From positions 1,302,001 through 1,366,000 of the forward strand of contig NZ_JAFEMB010000001.1 of the NCBI RefSeq assembly GCF_016892705.1: DNA of 64,000 nucleotides, given 5' to 3'. The position numbers were made by a program, and so were the translations under genes. Shown one piece after another: positions 36,246 to 45,354 of this stretch. The stretch comes from Microvirga pudoricolor. GTDB taxonomy: Bacteria > Pseudomonadota > Alphaproteobacteria > Rhizobiales > Beijerinckiaceae. The notes beneath the pieces are model-generated. The model saw only the letters and a list, made by a program, of their open reading frames with translations, was not told the DNA's origin and made no database searches. How positions within the stretch are numbered: position 1 is the stretch's first letter; each line of letters begins with the position of its first letter.

Positions 36246-37175
36246 ATGTCGGCACATGCCAGCAGCGCATCTCGTTCCGAACAGGACGAGAAACTTCCGA
36301 TCACTGAAACGCCGGTGCGGCGCATGGTCCGGGAGTTCATGGCTTCCCCGTTGGCGGTTTCGGGCTTAGTCGTGCTGTCGGTCCTGAGCCTTCTTGCCAT
36401 TTTCGGACCTTTTATCGTCCCGCAGAATCCCTATGATCTCATGCAGTTGGACATTATGGATAGCCAGCTCGAGCCTGGCGCGCAATCCGTGGCCGGCATG
36501 ACATACTGGCTGGGTACGGACGACCAAGGCCGCGACATGCTTTCCGGCATCATCTATGGTCTTCGCACATCGCTTGGCGTTGGAGTCATCTCAGCCCTCG
36601 TTGCAGCGTTGATCGGCACATCAATAGGAATTTACGCCGCCTACGCTGGAGGGCGCACAGAAAACCTCATCATGCGGGTGATCGATCTTCAGCTCTCGTT
36701 TCCAACAATTCTTGTCGCGTTGATGATCCTTGCCTTTATGGGACGCGGCGTGATGAACGTCATCCTGGCCCTTATAATCGTCGAATGGTCGACTTATGCC
36801 CGCACCGCGCGCGGTGTCGCTCTCGTCGAGCGTCGCAAGGAATACATCGAGGCCGCAGAGTCGCTTGTTATCCCTCGCTGGCGTGTCCTCTTCAAGCACC
36901 TGCTGCCAAACTGCCTGCCTCCCCTGATCGTAATTGCCACGGTCCAAGTCGGACGCTCCATTACCCTTGAGGCCACTTTATCCTTTCTCGGCCTCGGCGT
37001 TCCAATCACGGAACCCAGCCTCGGCTTACTGATTTCAAACGGGTATCAGTACATGCTTTCAGGCAAGTACTGGATCAGCTTGTATCCAGGAATCATGCTT
37101 CTCGTCATTATCGTGGCCATCAATTTGGTCGGCGATCAACTTCGCGACGTCGTCAACCCGAGGAGGCAGGCGTGA
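36246..37175 (+). CDS. ABC transporter permease, DppC/OppC type
   Basis: A 309-residue permease. The cytoplasmic N-terminus has RRMVREFMASPLAVSGL, then a first helix and the conserved YWLGTDDQGRDMLSGIIYG loop. The EAA loop reads RKEYIEAAESLVIPRWRV. The start at 36246 follows AAGGAT with suitable spacing; an ATG 33 bases earlier overlaps the upstream gene and is less likely. Confidence 0.93.
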   Translation: MSAHASSASRSEQDEKLPITETPVRRMVREFMASPLAVSGLVVLSVLSLLAIFGPFIVPQNPYDLMQLDIMDSQLEPGAQSVAGMTYWLGTDDQGRDMLSGIIYGLRTSLGVGVISALVAALIGTSIGIYAAYAGGRTENLIMRVIDLQLSFPTILVALMILAFMGRGVMNVILALIIVEWSTYARTARGVALVERRKEYIEAAESLVIPRWRVLFKHLLPNCLPPLIVIATVQVGRSITLEATLSFLGLGVPITEPSLGLLISNGYQYMLSGKYWISLYPGIMLLVIIVAINLVGDQLRDVVNPRRQA

Positions 37176-38194
37176 ACGGCTTTGCGTCGGATCCCAAGAC
37201 GATGCATTCCTCGAGCCGGGCGCTGCTTGACGTCCGTGGCCTGAAGGTCAAATTCAAGACGAACCGTGGAGAAGGCACGGCCATCAATGATGTGTCGTTC
37301 ACCTTGAGGCGTGGAGAGGTTCTCGGCTTGGTCGGCGAGTCCGGGTCCGGAAAGTCGGTCACCGGAATGTCGCTCATGGGCCTCATCGAGAATCCTGGAC
37401 GCATCTGCGGCGGCCAGATCCTCTTCGATGGTATCGACTTGGCCAAACTATCCGACCTGGAAATGGAGCGGCTGCGCGGCAAAAGGATCGCGATGATCTT
37501 CCAGGATCCGATGATGACTCTCAATCCGGTCCTGCGGATCAGCACGCAGATGATCGAGACCGTACGTGCTCACGACGATGTGACACTGGTGGAGGCGCGC
37601 CGGCGGGCCCGTGATGCTCTCGGGCAGGTGGGCATACCAAGACCGGAGGAGCGGCTCGACGCATACCCTCATGAGTTTTCAGGGGGAATGCGCCAGCGTG
37701 TTGCGATCGCAATCGCGCTGCTCCATAAGCCGGATCTGATCATTGCCGATGAGCCAACCACAGCCCTCGATGTCACGATCCAAGCCCAGATCCTGTCGGA
37801 GGTGCAGAAGCTCACGTCTGAGTATGGCACGGCGCTGATTTGGATCACTCATGATTTATCGATCGTGTGCGGACTGGCGGACAATGTCGCGGTGATGTAT
37901 GGGGGTCAGATTGTCGAGTATGGGCCAGTCGCGGAGGTCATCCGAAGCCCCCGGCATCGCTATACAGATGGTCTTCTGAATTCCGTTCCGAGCCGCAACA
38001 GACGCGGAGATAGATTGCGGCAGATATCCGGGTTCGCACCGTCGATCTTCAGTATGCCGCAAGGGTGCGCTTTTCGCCCGAGATGTTCATTCGCGGACGA
38101 CGCCTGCCATCAGACGCCCCCTTTGGCCACACACGGCAACCATGCCCATAGGTGTTGGCATCCGATCAGTTCCCGGGAGGGTCTCGGCTCATGA
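37172..38194 (+). CDS. ABC transporter ATP-binding protein, DppD/OppD type
   Basis: A 340-residue ATPase. Walker A GESGSGKS at residues 55-62, signature FSGGMRQRV, Walker B LIIADEPTTALD and the H-loop ITHD are present. The C-terminal oligopeptide-type cysteine motif includes CAFRPRCSF. The start is GTG, overlapping the upstream stop (GTGA), with an AGGAGG site upstream. Confidence 0.94.
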   Translation: MNGFASDPKTMHSSSRALLDVRGLKVKFKTNRGEGTAINDVSFTLRRGEVLGLVGESGSGKSVTGMSLMGLIENPGRICGGQILFDGIDLAKLSDLEMERLRGKRIAMIFQDPMMTLNPVLRISTQMIETVRAHDDVTLVEARRRARDALGQVGIPRPEERLDAYPHEFSGGMRQRVAIAIALLHKPDLIIADEPTTALDVTIQAQILSEVQKLTSEYGTALIWITHDLSIVCGLADNVAVMYGGQIVEYGPVAEVIRSPRHRYTDGLLNSVPSRNRRGDRLRQISGFAPSIFSMPQGCAFRPRCSFADDACHQTPPLATHGNHAHRCWHPISSREGLGS

Positions 38195-39252
38195 ACCCCG
38201 CGCAGTCCCCACACGGCGCATTATCGACCACTGGACGGTCTCCGGACGTCTTGCTGGAAGGCCGTAACCTGTCCCGGGTCTTCGGGCGGAAGACCGACTT
38301 GGTAGCCCAAGCTCTCATCAAAGCGGGACTGGCACAGCCTCCCAAGATGCTTCGGGCCGTCGACCGTGTCGATCTGACGATTAAGAAAGGCGAAGTCGTT
38401 GGCTTGGTGGGTGAGTCGGGATGCGGAAAGTCCACGCTAGGACGCGTCATCGCAGGCATCATCGACCCCACCGAAGGTGAGCTGTTCTGGCAGGGCTGCG
38501 ATATTCGCTCTCTCAGCAGTGCTGAAAGGCGGCAGATCAAACTCGGTGTCCAGATGATTTTCCAGAACCCGTTTGCATCGCTCAATCCGAGGATGACCAT
38601 CGAAGATGTCGTTGGTGAGGCGCCTCGCATCCATGGCTTCATCCAACGAAGCGGCAAAAGCAGCGTCGAGTATATAGATGAGCAGATGCGACGCGCCGGC
38701 CTGCCACCTGCCCTCAAGTCGCGCTACGCGCATGAATTGTCAGGTGGACAGCGGCAACGCATCGGTATCGCGCGAGCTTTGGCTGTACAACCGGAGGTCC
38801 TGGTCTGCGACGAATCCGTTGCGTCGCTCGACGTGTCCATTCAGGCGCAAATCATCAACCTGTTCATGGACCTGAGGCAGGAGTTGCAGCTCACCTACCT
38901 CTTTATCAGTCACGATCTCAGCCTTGTTGAGCACATCTCGGATCGGGTCATCATCATGTATCTGGGGCGCGTTGTCGAGGAGGCGCCGGTCGAAGAGATA
39001 TTCTCTCACCCCAATCATCCATATACTCGAGCGCTCCTAGCTGAAATTCCCAGGCTGGAGACGACGAAACGCCGCTTCACAGCACTCAAGGGCGAATTAC
39101 CGAGTCCTATGAGCCCACCGCCGGGCTGTCACTTTCATCCCCGCTGCCCTCATGCCTTCGAGCGCTGCAAACTTGAGACGCCACAGCTGAAAGAAGTTGC
39201 ACCCAACCATGTTTCGGCTTGCCATTTGAATGATGCTGGTCAGGGAATCTAA
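38191..39252 (+). CDS. ABC transporter ATP-binding protein, DppF/OppF type
   Basis: A 353-residue ATPase. Walker A GESGCGKS at residues 74-81, signature LSGGQRQRI and the C-terminal cysteine cluster PGCHFHPRCPHAFERC are present. The ATG overlaps the previous stop (ATGA). Last gene of the first importer module. The 140-bp gap that follows holds no obvious gene or terminator. Confidence 0.94.
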   Translation: MNPAQSPHGALSTTGRSPDVLLEGRNLSRVFGRKTDLVAQALIKAGLAQPPKMLRAVDRVDLTIKKGEVVGLVGESGCGKSTLGRVIAGIIDPTEGELFWQGCDIRSLSSAERRQIKLGVQMIFQNPFASLNPRMTIEDVVGEAPRIHGFIQRSGKSSVEYIDEQMRRAGLPPALKSRYAHELSGGQRQRIGIARALAVQPEVLVCDESVASLDVSIQAQIINLFMDLRQELQLTYLFISHDLSLVEHISDRVIIMYLGRVVEEAPVEEIFSHPNHPYTRALLAEIPRLETTKRRFTALKGELPSPMSPPPGCHFHPRCPHAFERCKLETPQLKEVAPNHVSACHLNDAGQGI

Positions 39253-39392
39253 GCGGCTCATCCTCCTGATCTGATCCAACTCAAGAGATCGTCGCTCAAG
39301 TGCTGTTTGCCGCTTCCATTGGGATGGCCACCGGTCATTGGAGCTTCATCCGATCAGGCTGCGGCCGTTATAGGATAACGGGCTTCCGCTGC

Positions 39393-40292
39393 TCAAAGGC
39401 TGCCGGAATACCCTCGAAGGATTGAAGTCGCTCTTGTGGCAATCTCGCGGGCTGCCCTGCTCAATGGCTTCTTCTGCCCCGTTACGAGGACAACGTAACG
39501 ATTGATGTAAGGATTGCGAATTGTAGCGCTTGCAAACACTCGGTCCTGCTTTTCACTCAGAATCGTATGGGGGGCTTTGACCATGTAGCAGCCGCAATGG
39601 AGCGTCATCTCCTTCTGGGCAAGGATCGAGTCCGCTTCGGCGACGATCGTGAGGCTGATTTTCAGACGCTTCGCCGCCGCATCGACAGCCACGCGCAAAC
39701 CATTGGTCAGTGCCGGAAGGACGAGAGGAACATTGGAAAGCTCCGCGAAATCGATCTCCTCGGGCAGATCCCAATCAGCTGAATTTCCTGCCAGAACGAG
39801 CCGAGAGTCGAACATCAGGCTACGAGAATCCAGAACATTCTCCTTGTACTTGCTGTAGATTCCAACCTCAACAACGCCTTCAGCGAGCCAGTGTTCGATC
39901 TGCTCGCTGAATCCCTCATAAATGCGCAGACGGATGCCCGGGCGTTCGCTCCGGATCTGGTTCAGCAGATTTGGTATGATATAGGGGATCAGCGAGGGCG
40001 GCAGCCCGATCGAGACGTGTCCGCTGGGAAGGCGGTTGAACGCTCTAAGGTCTTCAGAAATCTGATCGACCTCTCGCAGCACGGATTGGGCTCGCGCCAA
40101 AGCCTCATGTCCGAGTTCCGACAACTCCACTCCGCGTCCGGTGCGGTAGAACAATGCGCCGTCCCACTCGACTTCCAGTTCGCCGATGATCCGACTGATC
40201 GTCGGCTGAGCTAGGCCGAGCGAGATGGCAGCCTTTGTGAAGCTCCCCAATTCGGCGGCCCGAGCGAATGTACGCAGATGCTCCAGATTCAT
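39393..40292 (-). CDS. LysR family transcriptional regulator
   Basis: A 299-residue LysR protein with a helix-turn-helix at about 3-60 (MNLEHLRTFARAAELGSFTK) and an effector domain from about 90. The start at 40292 is the best family match; ATG codons at 40307 and 40334 are also in frame and none has a strong ribosome binding site. It is divergent from the CUT1-type importer operon and is its probable regulator. Confidence 0.85.
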   Translation of the reverse strand: MNLEHLRTFARAAELGSFTKAAISLGLAQPTISRIIGELEVEWDGALFYRTGRGVELSELGHEALARAQSVLREVDQISEDLRAFNRLPSGHVSIGLPPSLIPYIIPNLLNQIRSERPGIRLRIYEGFSEQIEHWLAEGVVEVGIYSKYKENVLDSRSLMFDSRLVLAGNSADWDLPEEIDFAELSNVPLVLPALTNGLRVAVDAAAKRLKISLTIVAEADSILAQKEMTLHCGCYMVKAPHTILSEKQDRVFASATIRNPYINRYVVLVTGQKKPLSRAAREIATRATSILRGYSGSL

Positions 40293-40337
40293 CGGCACGT
40301 CATCCATATTTTGGATATCGGATATTACTAACATGTA

Positions 40338-40363
40338 CTAGACGGATCGCAAACAACGTCTAG
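40338..40363. promoter_or_regulatory. Inverted repeat between LysR and importer operon
   Basis: CTAGACG (40338-40344) and CGTCTAG (40357-40363) are perfect reverse complements, separated by 12 bases. They lie between the divergent lysR and the binding-protein gene and are a good operator candidate. Nearby A/T-rich repeats (GGATATCGGATATTA, about 40314-40328) may be part of the same region. Confidence 0.5.
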
Positions 40364-40440
40364 CATGCTTCCAATATAAGACTTCGGGCAGTCCTCCGTG
40401 GATTGACCCAGAAGCCAAAAAGCACCAAACGGAGGAACGC

Positions 40441-41781
40441 ATGGGACGCTATCGCGCGCGGACTGGCGCAGGAATCGCCAGCTCGCTATTCTTTGTTCTC
40501 GTTTCCACATCGGCTTTCGCGCAAACCAAGGTCGTGCGTTTTCTACATAACGAGACCGATCCACCCAGTATTGAGTTCTACAATAAGGCCATCAAGGATT
40601 TCGAGGCGGCGAACCCGGATATCAAGATCGAGATGGAAGCCGTCAGCACCGACGGGCGTCTCCAAAAAGTTCTGGCCTCTATCAACACGAAGACTATGCC
40701 GGAAGTTTTCAAACTGCTTCCCGAAGAGAGGTTCGAATTTGCCCGGAAAGGTTATTTAGTCCCCGTCGATGACGTCATCAACGAAATCGGTTCTTCAGAC
40801 TACGTTCCTGGATCGCTCGTGCCGGTCGAAGGCAAGACGTACGACATTCCCTACACCCTAGGCAATTACGGCGTGCTCTGGCAACGCGATGACATGCTCA
40901 AGGCGAAGGGACTCGAGACACCAAAGGACTGGGATGAACTGAAGACGGCAGCAAAAGCCCTCACCAGCGACGGCAATTTCGGATTCATCTACCCAGCCGG
41001 CAAGAACCGCATGGCTAGCATCTATCTGTCAGCGATGATCTGGAATGCCGGGGGCACCTATTTTGACAAGGATCTCAATGTCAGTTTCGACAATCCAGGA
41101 ACTGTCAAGGCATTGACCTTTCTAAAGGAGATGGCTGCGTATTCGCCGTCCGGCATCGGTTCTTACTCCTACGGAGACATGATCAATGTCTATCTGACGG
41201 GCAAGATCGGTCTCGACATCTATGCTCCGCGTCTGGCAGCCAATGCCGCAGTGAATACACCGGAGATCTTCAAGAACACGAGCGCGAAGCCGATGCCCGC
41301 CGGGCCGAGCGGCGTCGCGGTCAAGTTCGTGAACGCCAATAGCTTCGCACTTTCGTCTCCCGCAGTAGGATCGAAGAACGTCGATGCTGCGCGCAAATTC
41401 CTGAAATTCATCGTGACAGGGGAACGCCTCGAACAGTTCTCGCTCACGGCCTATCCTCACCTTATCCCTCCGCTGAAAGGTGTTCAGGAGAAGGTTATCA
41501 AGATGGGTGCGGCGCAAGTTCTGAACGGTCGCGAAGATATCGGACGTCTTTCCTTCGACACGTCGAATTCCCTTGACTTCGAGTCGGAGGCGGGAGCCGT
41601 CTTTAAGGACGGGAAAGTGATACGCTCCGGCGTGGTGAACCCCTATATCGGCTCGATCGTCGCCAGAGGAATACCCGCCGAAGTCGTGCAGCGTGTCGTC
41701 CTTCAGGGCGAGGATCCCGCCAAGGCTGCGGCGTGGGGCCAAGAGCGCATGAAGCGGGTCGTCGACGATCTCAAGAAATAG
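40441..41781 (+). CDS. ABC transporter substrate-binding protein, family 1 (sugar/CUT1 type)
   Basis: A 446-residue periplasmic binding protein. The signal peptide ends TSAFAQ (about residue 28), followed by TKVVRFLHNETDPPS. A GGAGG ribosome binding site lies upstream. Families of this type bind sugars, glycerol phosphate, polyols or other oxidised small molecules. The next genes encode a lyase, the ATPase, two permeases, an enolase-superfamily enzyme and an MFS carrier, so the ligand is probably a catabolic substrate rather than a peptide. Confidence 0.9.
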   Translation: MGRYRARTGAGIASSLFFVLVSTSAFAQTKVVRFLHNETDPPSIEFYNKAIKDFEAANPDIKIEMEAVSTDGRLQKVLASINTKTMPEVFKLLPEERFEFARKGYLVPVDDVINEIGSSDYVPGSLVPVEGKTYDIPYTLGNYGVLWQRDDMLKAKGLETPKDWDELKTAAKALTSDGNFGFIYPAGKNRMASIYLSAMIWNAGGTYFDKDLNVSFDNPGTVKALTFLKEMAAYSPSGIGSYSYGDMINVYLTGKIGLDIYAPRLAANAAVNTPEIFKNTSAKPMPAGPSGVAVKFVNANSFALSSPAVGSKNVDAARKFLKFIVTGERLEQFSLTAYPHLIPPLKGVQEKVIKMGAAQVLNGREDIGRLSFDTSNSLDFESEAGAVFKDGKVIRSGVVNPYIGSIVARGIPAEVVQRVVLQGEDPAKAAAWGQERMKRVVDDLKK

Positions 41782-41802
41782 CTGTCGAGATCCACTAACA
41801 GC

Positions 41803-41822
41803 GCCCGCGTTTTGGCGCGGGC
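41803..41822 (+). repeat. Intercistronic hairpin after the binding-protein gene
   Basis: A 7-bp stem, GCCCGCG (41803-41809) and CGCGGGC (41816-41822), with the loop TTTTGG. It sits between the binding-protein gene and the lyase gene. The T-run in the loop is not a terminator tail. It matches the hairpin pattern after the other two binding-protein genes in this window. Confidence 0.6.
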
Positions 41823-41842
41823 TACACCTCCGGAGAAGTTCC

Positions 41843-43402
41843 ATGCCACAGGATCAGGCGGCCAGCCCGGTCGTGTCCCTGCGCGAACGCGTCAAGTCCC
41901 CTCCTGCAAAGTCGATGGTGGACTCCTACTTTGCCCCTGCAATCGCGGCCGGGATCAAGTTCCAGTTTGACTCCGAGATGAAGGTGCATCTGGCGCATGC
42001 CCTCATGCTCGCCGAGCGCGGCATCGTTGATCGATCAGAGGTCGCGCAAATCATCGCAACGCTCTTGAACTTGCGAGATGTCGGCGTCTCGGCGCTGACC
42101 ATCGATTACCAACAGGAAGACCTTTTCTCCTATATTGAGCGCTACATCGTGGAGCGTCTCGGGCCTAGTACGGGAGGGCGGCTGCATACGGGTCGAAGCC
42201 GGAATGACATGCACGTGACCTCGTGGCGGCTTGCCCTGAGAGCACGACTTGTGGACCTGATGAAGGTTGTCCTTGACCTTCGGCGCACACTGATCCGTCT
42301 TGCCGGTCAGCATGTCGATACCGTGATGCCGGGATACACTCATACCCAGCATGCTCAACCTATCTCCTTCGGGTACTATCTCCTGGCCGCTGCCGATCTT
42401 GTCGAAAGAGACTTTGCAAGGCTCGCCGGCGCCCTGTCGCATGTCGATCGTAGCCCCTTGGGCGCGGGTGCGCTCTCGACAACAGGGTTCCCCATCGATC
42501 GGGACATGACCCGCGACCTGTTGGGTTTCGCGGAACTCGTCGAGGTCGGATATGACGGAGTTGCCATTCGCGACGACGTGCACGAAACCGCCGCCGCCGT
42601 CGCCATCCTCATGACGGGGATCTCGCGGGCGGCGACCGATCTGCAGACTTGGAATACGATGGAGTTTGGTTTCATCGAGCTTGATGATGCCTACTCCAGC
42701 GTGAGCAGCATCATGCCGCAGAAAAAAAATCCGCAGGCGCTCGAGCACGTGAAAGGTGTTGCTGCGATCGCCATCGGCGCTCTCACGACTGTACTGGCCT
42801 GCAGCAAGAACACTCATCTCGCTGATGTGAATGACGGCGTTTCGGCACCCAACGCTCCTGCATTGGAAGCCATCGAACGCGTCATCCGATCACTTATTGT
42901 CTTTGAAGGGACTCTCTCTACCCTGAAAGTCCGCACAGACGTCATGCTGCATTCAGCAGAGATTGGCTTCGGGACGGCAACAGAGCTTGCCGACATCATC
43001 GTCCGAGAGACGGGGCTGTCGTTCCGCATGGCTCACAATGTCGTGGGTAAAGTCGTTCGCGAAGCGATCGAGGCAGGCCGCATCGCAACCGATATTACCG
43101 CGTCCGACCTTGACGCGGCCTCTCAATCCTTGTTCGGACACGCTCTCAACATCTCCGAGGATAAGGTTGCGACGGCACTCGATCCTGCCGAAAACCTGAA
43201 AACGCGTACCGTCACGGGTGGCCCTGCGCCGGAGCGAATGGCCGAGATGCTTGCTAGACGGACAAGCGATCTCGACCGAGACTCTCACGGTGTCGACGAG
43301 ATCGTCCGCAGGGTGGCGGATGCGGATGCGCGGCTCGAAGACCAAGCTCGGCACTTAGTGGCCAGCTCCAGTCCGACCGCTCCATCAAAGATCGTGAGTT
43401 AA
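41843..43402 (+). CDS. Argininosuccinate-lyase-like (fumarase/aspartase superfamily) enzyme
   Basis: A 519-residue lyase. The superfamily signature SSIMPQKKNP is at residues 288-297, with the probable catalytic serine S288 or S289; GGRLHTGRSRND (111-122) and PGYTHTQHAQP (163-173) are argininosuccinate-lyase motifs. The usual N-terminal LWGGRF of ArgH is absent. The protein is about 55 residues longer than typical ArgH, mainly at both ends. Beta-elimination of an N-substituted amino acid to fumarate plus an amine is the general expectation. Its place inside a transport operon points to catabolism, not arginine synthesis. Confidence 0.8.
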   Translation: MPQDQAASPVVSLRERVKSPPAKSMVDSYFAPAIAAGIKFQFDSEMKVHLAHALMLAERGIVDRSEVAQIIATLLNLRDVGVSALTIDYQQEDLFSYIERYIVERLGPSTGGRLHTGRSRNDMHVTSWRLALRARLVDLMKVVLDLRRTLIRLAGQHVDTVMPGYTHTQHAQPISFGYYLLAAADLVERDFARLAGALSHVDRSPLGAGALSTTGFPIDRDMTRDLLGFAELVEVGYDGVAIRDDVHETAAAVAILMTGISRAATDLQTWNTMEFGFIELDDAYSSVSSIMPQKKNPQALEHVKGVAAIAIGALTTVLACSKNTHLADVNDGVSAPNAPALEAIERVIRSLIVFEGTLSTLKVRTDVMLHSAEIGFGTATELADIIVRETGLSFRMAHNVVGKVVREAIEAGRIATDITASDLDAASQSLFGHALNISEDKVATALDPAENLKTRTVTGGPAPERMAEMLARRTSDLDRDSHGVDEIVRRVADADARLEDQARHLVASSSPTAPSKIVS

Positions 43403-43406
43403 CTCA

Positions 43407-44465
43407 ATGGCGCAGCTTGAAATTCGACAGGTCAGCAAGGTCTTCACGGACCACACGGCGGTCTCCAATGTCAGCCTCACCGTGAACGACGGCGAATTCC
43501 TAGTCCTGCTGGGCCCATCCGGTTGCGGCAAGAGCACGTTGCTTCGCATGATCGCAGGGCTCGAGCTGCCAACCTATGGTGACATCGTCATCGGCGGACG
43601 TTTAGCCACGCGACTACAGCCCAAGGATCGGAACATCGCCATGGTGTTCCAGAACTATGCACTTTACCCTCACCTGACAGTCTACGAGAACATCGCCTTT
43701 CCGCTTCGCGTCCGGGGGGCAAATACAAAGAACGTCGACGAGAAAGTGAGATGGGCTGCAGGTCTCGTAGGGCTCGACAGTCTCCTGAAGCGCAAGCCGC
43801 GTCAGATGTCGGGTGGCGAAAGGCAGCGGACGGCACTTGCGCGTTCGCTTGTACGGGACCCTGATGTCTTTTTGCTGGACGAGCCGCTCTCAAACCTCGA
43901 TGCCAAGCTGCGACATTCGGCACGGGAGGAATTGCGTCAGTTTCAAGACCGCGTTGGCGTGACGTCAGTCTACGTCACCCACGATCAAGTGGAGGCCATG
44001 GGTCTCGGAGACCGGATCGTCGTGATGCAGGGTGGGACCGTAAGACAGATTGGCACACCCGAAGAGATCTATCAGTATCCAGCGGACACCTTCGTGGCGA
44101 CCTTCATGGGTTCCCCGCCCATGAACCTGATTCAGCAAGACGATATCACCCTGGGCTTTCGCCCGGAGAACTTCCTGCCCGAGAGCAATTATCCGTCGGG
44201 AAGCGATGTTACCCGCATCGCATTTCGTGTTTATAGGGTGGAGTATCTTGGAGGCGATCGGCTCCTCTATGGTCATGTCTGCGGGGGCTTGCCCGAGACG
44301 CCGGCGATAGCCCGGATACCGTCGAGCGTCTCCTACTCCCCTGTCGTCGGATCGGAGACGCCCTTCGCGGTCGCCACGGCAGACCTACGACGCTTCGAAA
44401 CATCGAGCGGCAGGGCATTACCGGTTGACGGAATAGTCGTCGAGCGGAGGCTTGCCCATGGCTGA
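43407..44465 (+). CDS. ABC transporter ATP-binding protein, UgpC/MalK type
   Basis: A 352-residue ATPase. Walker A GPSGCGKST starts at residue 36, the signature is MSGGERQR and Walker B reads VFLLDEPLSNLD. A C-terminal TOBE/OB-like domain includes GFRPENF. It energises the importer of this operon. It lies 4 bp after the lyase gene and overlaps the next permease by 8 bp. Confidence 0.94.
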   Translation: MAQLEIRQVSKVFTDHTAVSNVSLTVNDGEFLVLLGPSGCGKSTLLRMIAGLELPTYGDIVIGGRLATRLQPKDRNIAMVFQNYALYPHLTVYENIAFPLRVRGANTKNVDEKVRWAAGLVGLDSLLKRKPRQMSGGERQRTALARSLVRDPDVFLLDEPLSNLDAKLRHSAREELRQFQDRVGVTSVYVTHDQVEAMGLGDRIVVMQGGTVRQIGTPEEIYQYPADTFVATFMGSPPMNLIQQDDITLGFRPENFLPESNYPSGSDVTRIAFRVYRVEYLGGDRLLYGHVCGGLPETPAIARIPSSVSYSPVVGSETPFAVATADLRRFETSSGRALPVDGIVVERRLAHG

Positions 44466-45354
44466 CGCCCGCGCGGCAATGGATGGCGATCGCACGCTCG
44501 CCTATGCGACACTGGCCCCAAGTTTCTTCCTGCTGGTTCTTCTTGCGGCCGTTCCAACAGTCACCGTGTTCGCGACGGCCATGCAGGATGTCGGCATGGG
44601 AGACATGTCCGGTCCTTATGTAGGCTTTGAGAATTTTGCCTGGGCTCTCGAAAGCCAAGCATTCTACACAGCCTTATGGAACACGTTTGTCTGGGTCTTC
44701 GGAAGCGTAGCGATAGAGATGATTTTCGGTCTTGGACTGGCGCTCCTTCTCAACAAGACATTTCTGTTTCGTGGCGTCGCCCGCGCAGTCATCCTGGCAC
44801 CATACCTGGTGCCGACGGTCGTGGCCGTTCTTGTCTGGCGCTACATGTTCCACGATATCGTCGGCATCATCAACGCTGGACTTATCACCGTCGGTGTAAT
44901 CGACAAGCCGCTTCTATGGCTCAACAGCCAGTCCCTGGCCATGACATCGGTCATTCTCGTCGGCGTCTGGAAGTTCTTTCCCTTCGTGGTCATTGCACTT
45001 CTTGGCATCCTTCAGTCGATCCCTCAGGAGCAGTACGAAGCCGCTAAAATCGACGGTGCCAGTGGCTTTCAGCAGTTCTGGCGTATCACCCTCCCCTATG
45101 TGATGCCGGTCTTCCTCCTGACGGCGCTCCTGCGCACCATCTGGAGCTTCCATAAGTTCGAGATCATCTATCTGATGACAGGAGGCGGTCCCCTCGACGC
45201 GACGACGACGCTGCCGATCCTTGTATACCTGAAGGCTTTCTCGGATTTCGAGTTTGGACGTGGAGCGGCTGTCGCCATTCTGACCTTCACGATTCTGATC
45301 GTTTTCCTCGGACTGTACTTCCTCCTCATCAAGCGCGCGGAGGCTCACCAATGA
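44458..45354 (+). CDS. ABC transporter permease, sugar type (UgpA/MalF like)
   Basis: A 298-residue inner-membrane permease with six predicted helices. The EAA loop reads EQYEAAKIDGASGFQQF. The ATG at 44458 follows a GCGGAGG site; an upstream TTG is not used. It pairs with the next gene to form the channel. Confidence 0.92.
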   Translation: MADARAAMDGDRTLAYATLAPSFFLLVLLAAVPTVTVFATAMQDVGMGDMSGPYVGFENFAWALESQAFYTALWNTFVWVFGSVAIEMIFGLGLALLLNKTFLFRGVARAVILAPYLVPTVVAVLVWRYMFHDIVGIINAGLITVGVIDKPLLWLNSQSLAMTSVILVGVWKFFPFVVIALLGILQSIPQEQYEAAKIDGASGFQQFWRITLPYVMPVFLLTALLRTIWSFHKFEIIYLMTGGGPLDATTTLPILVYLKAFSDFEFGRGAAVAILTFTILIVFLGLYFLLIKRAEAHQ

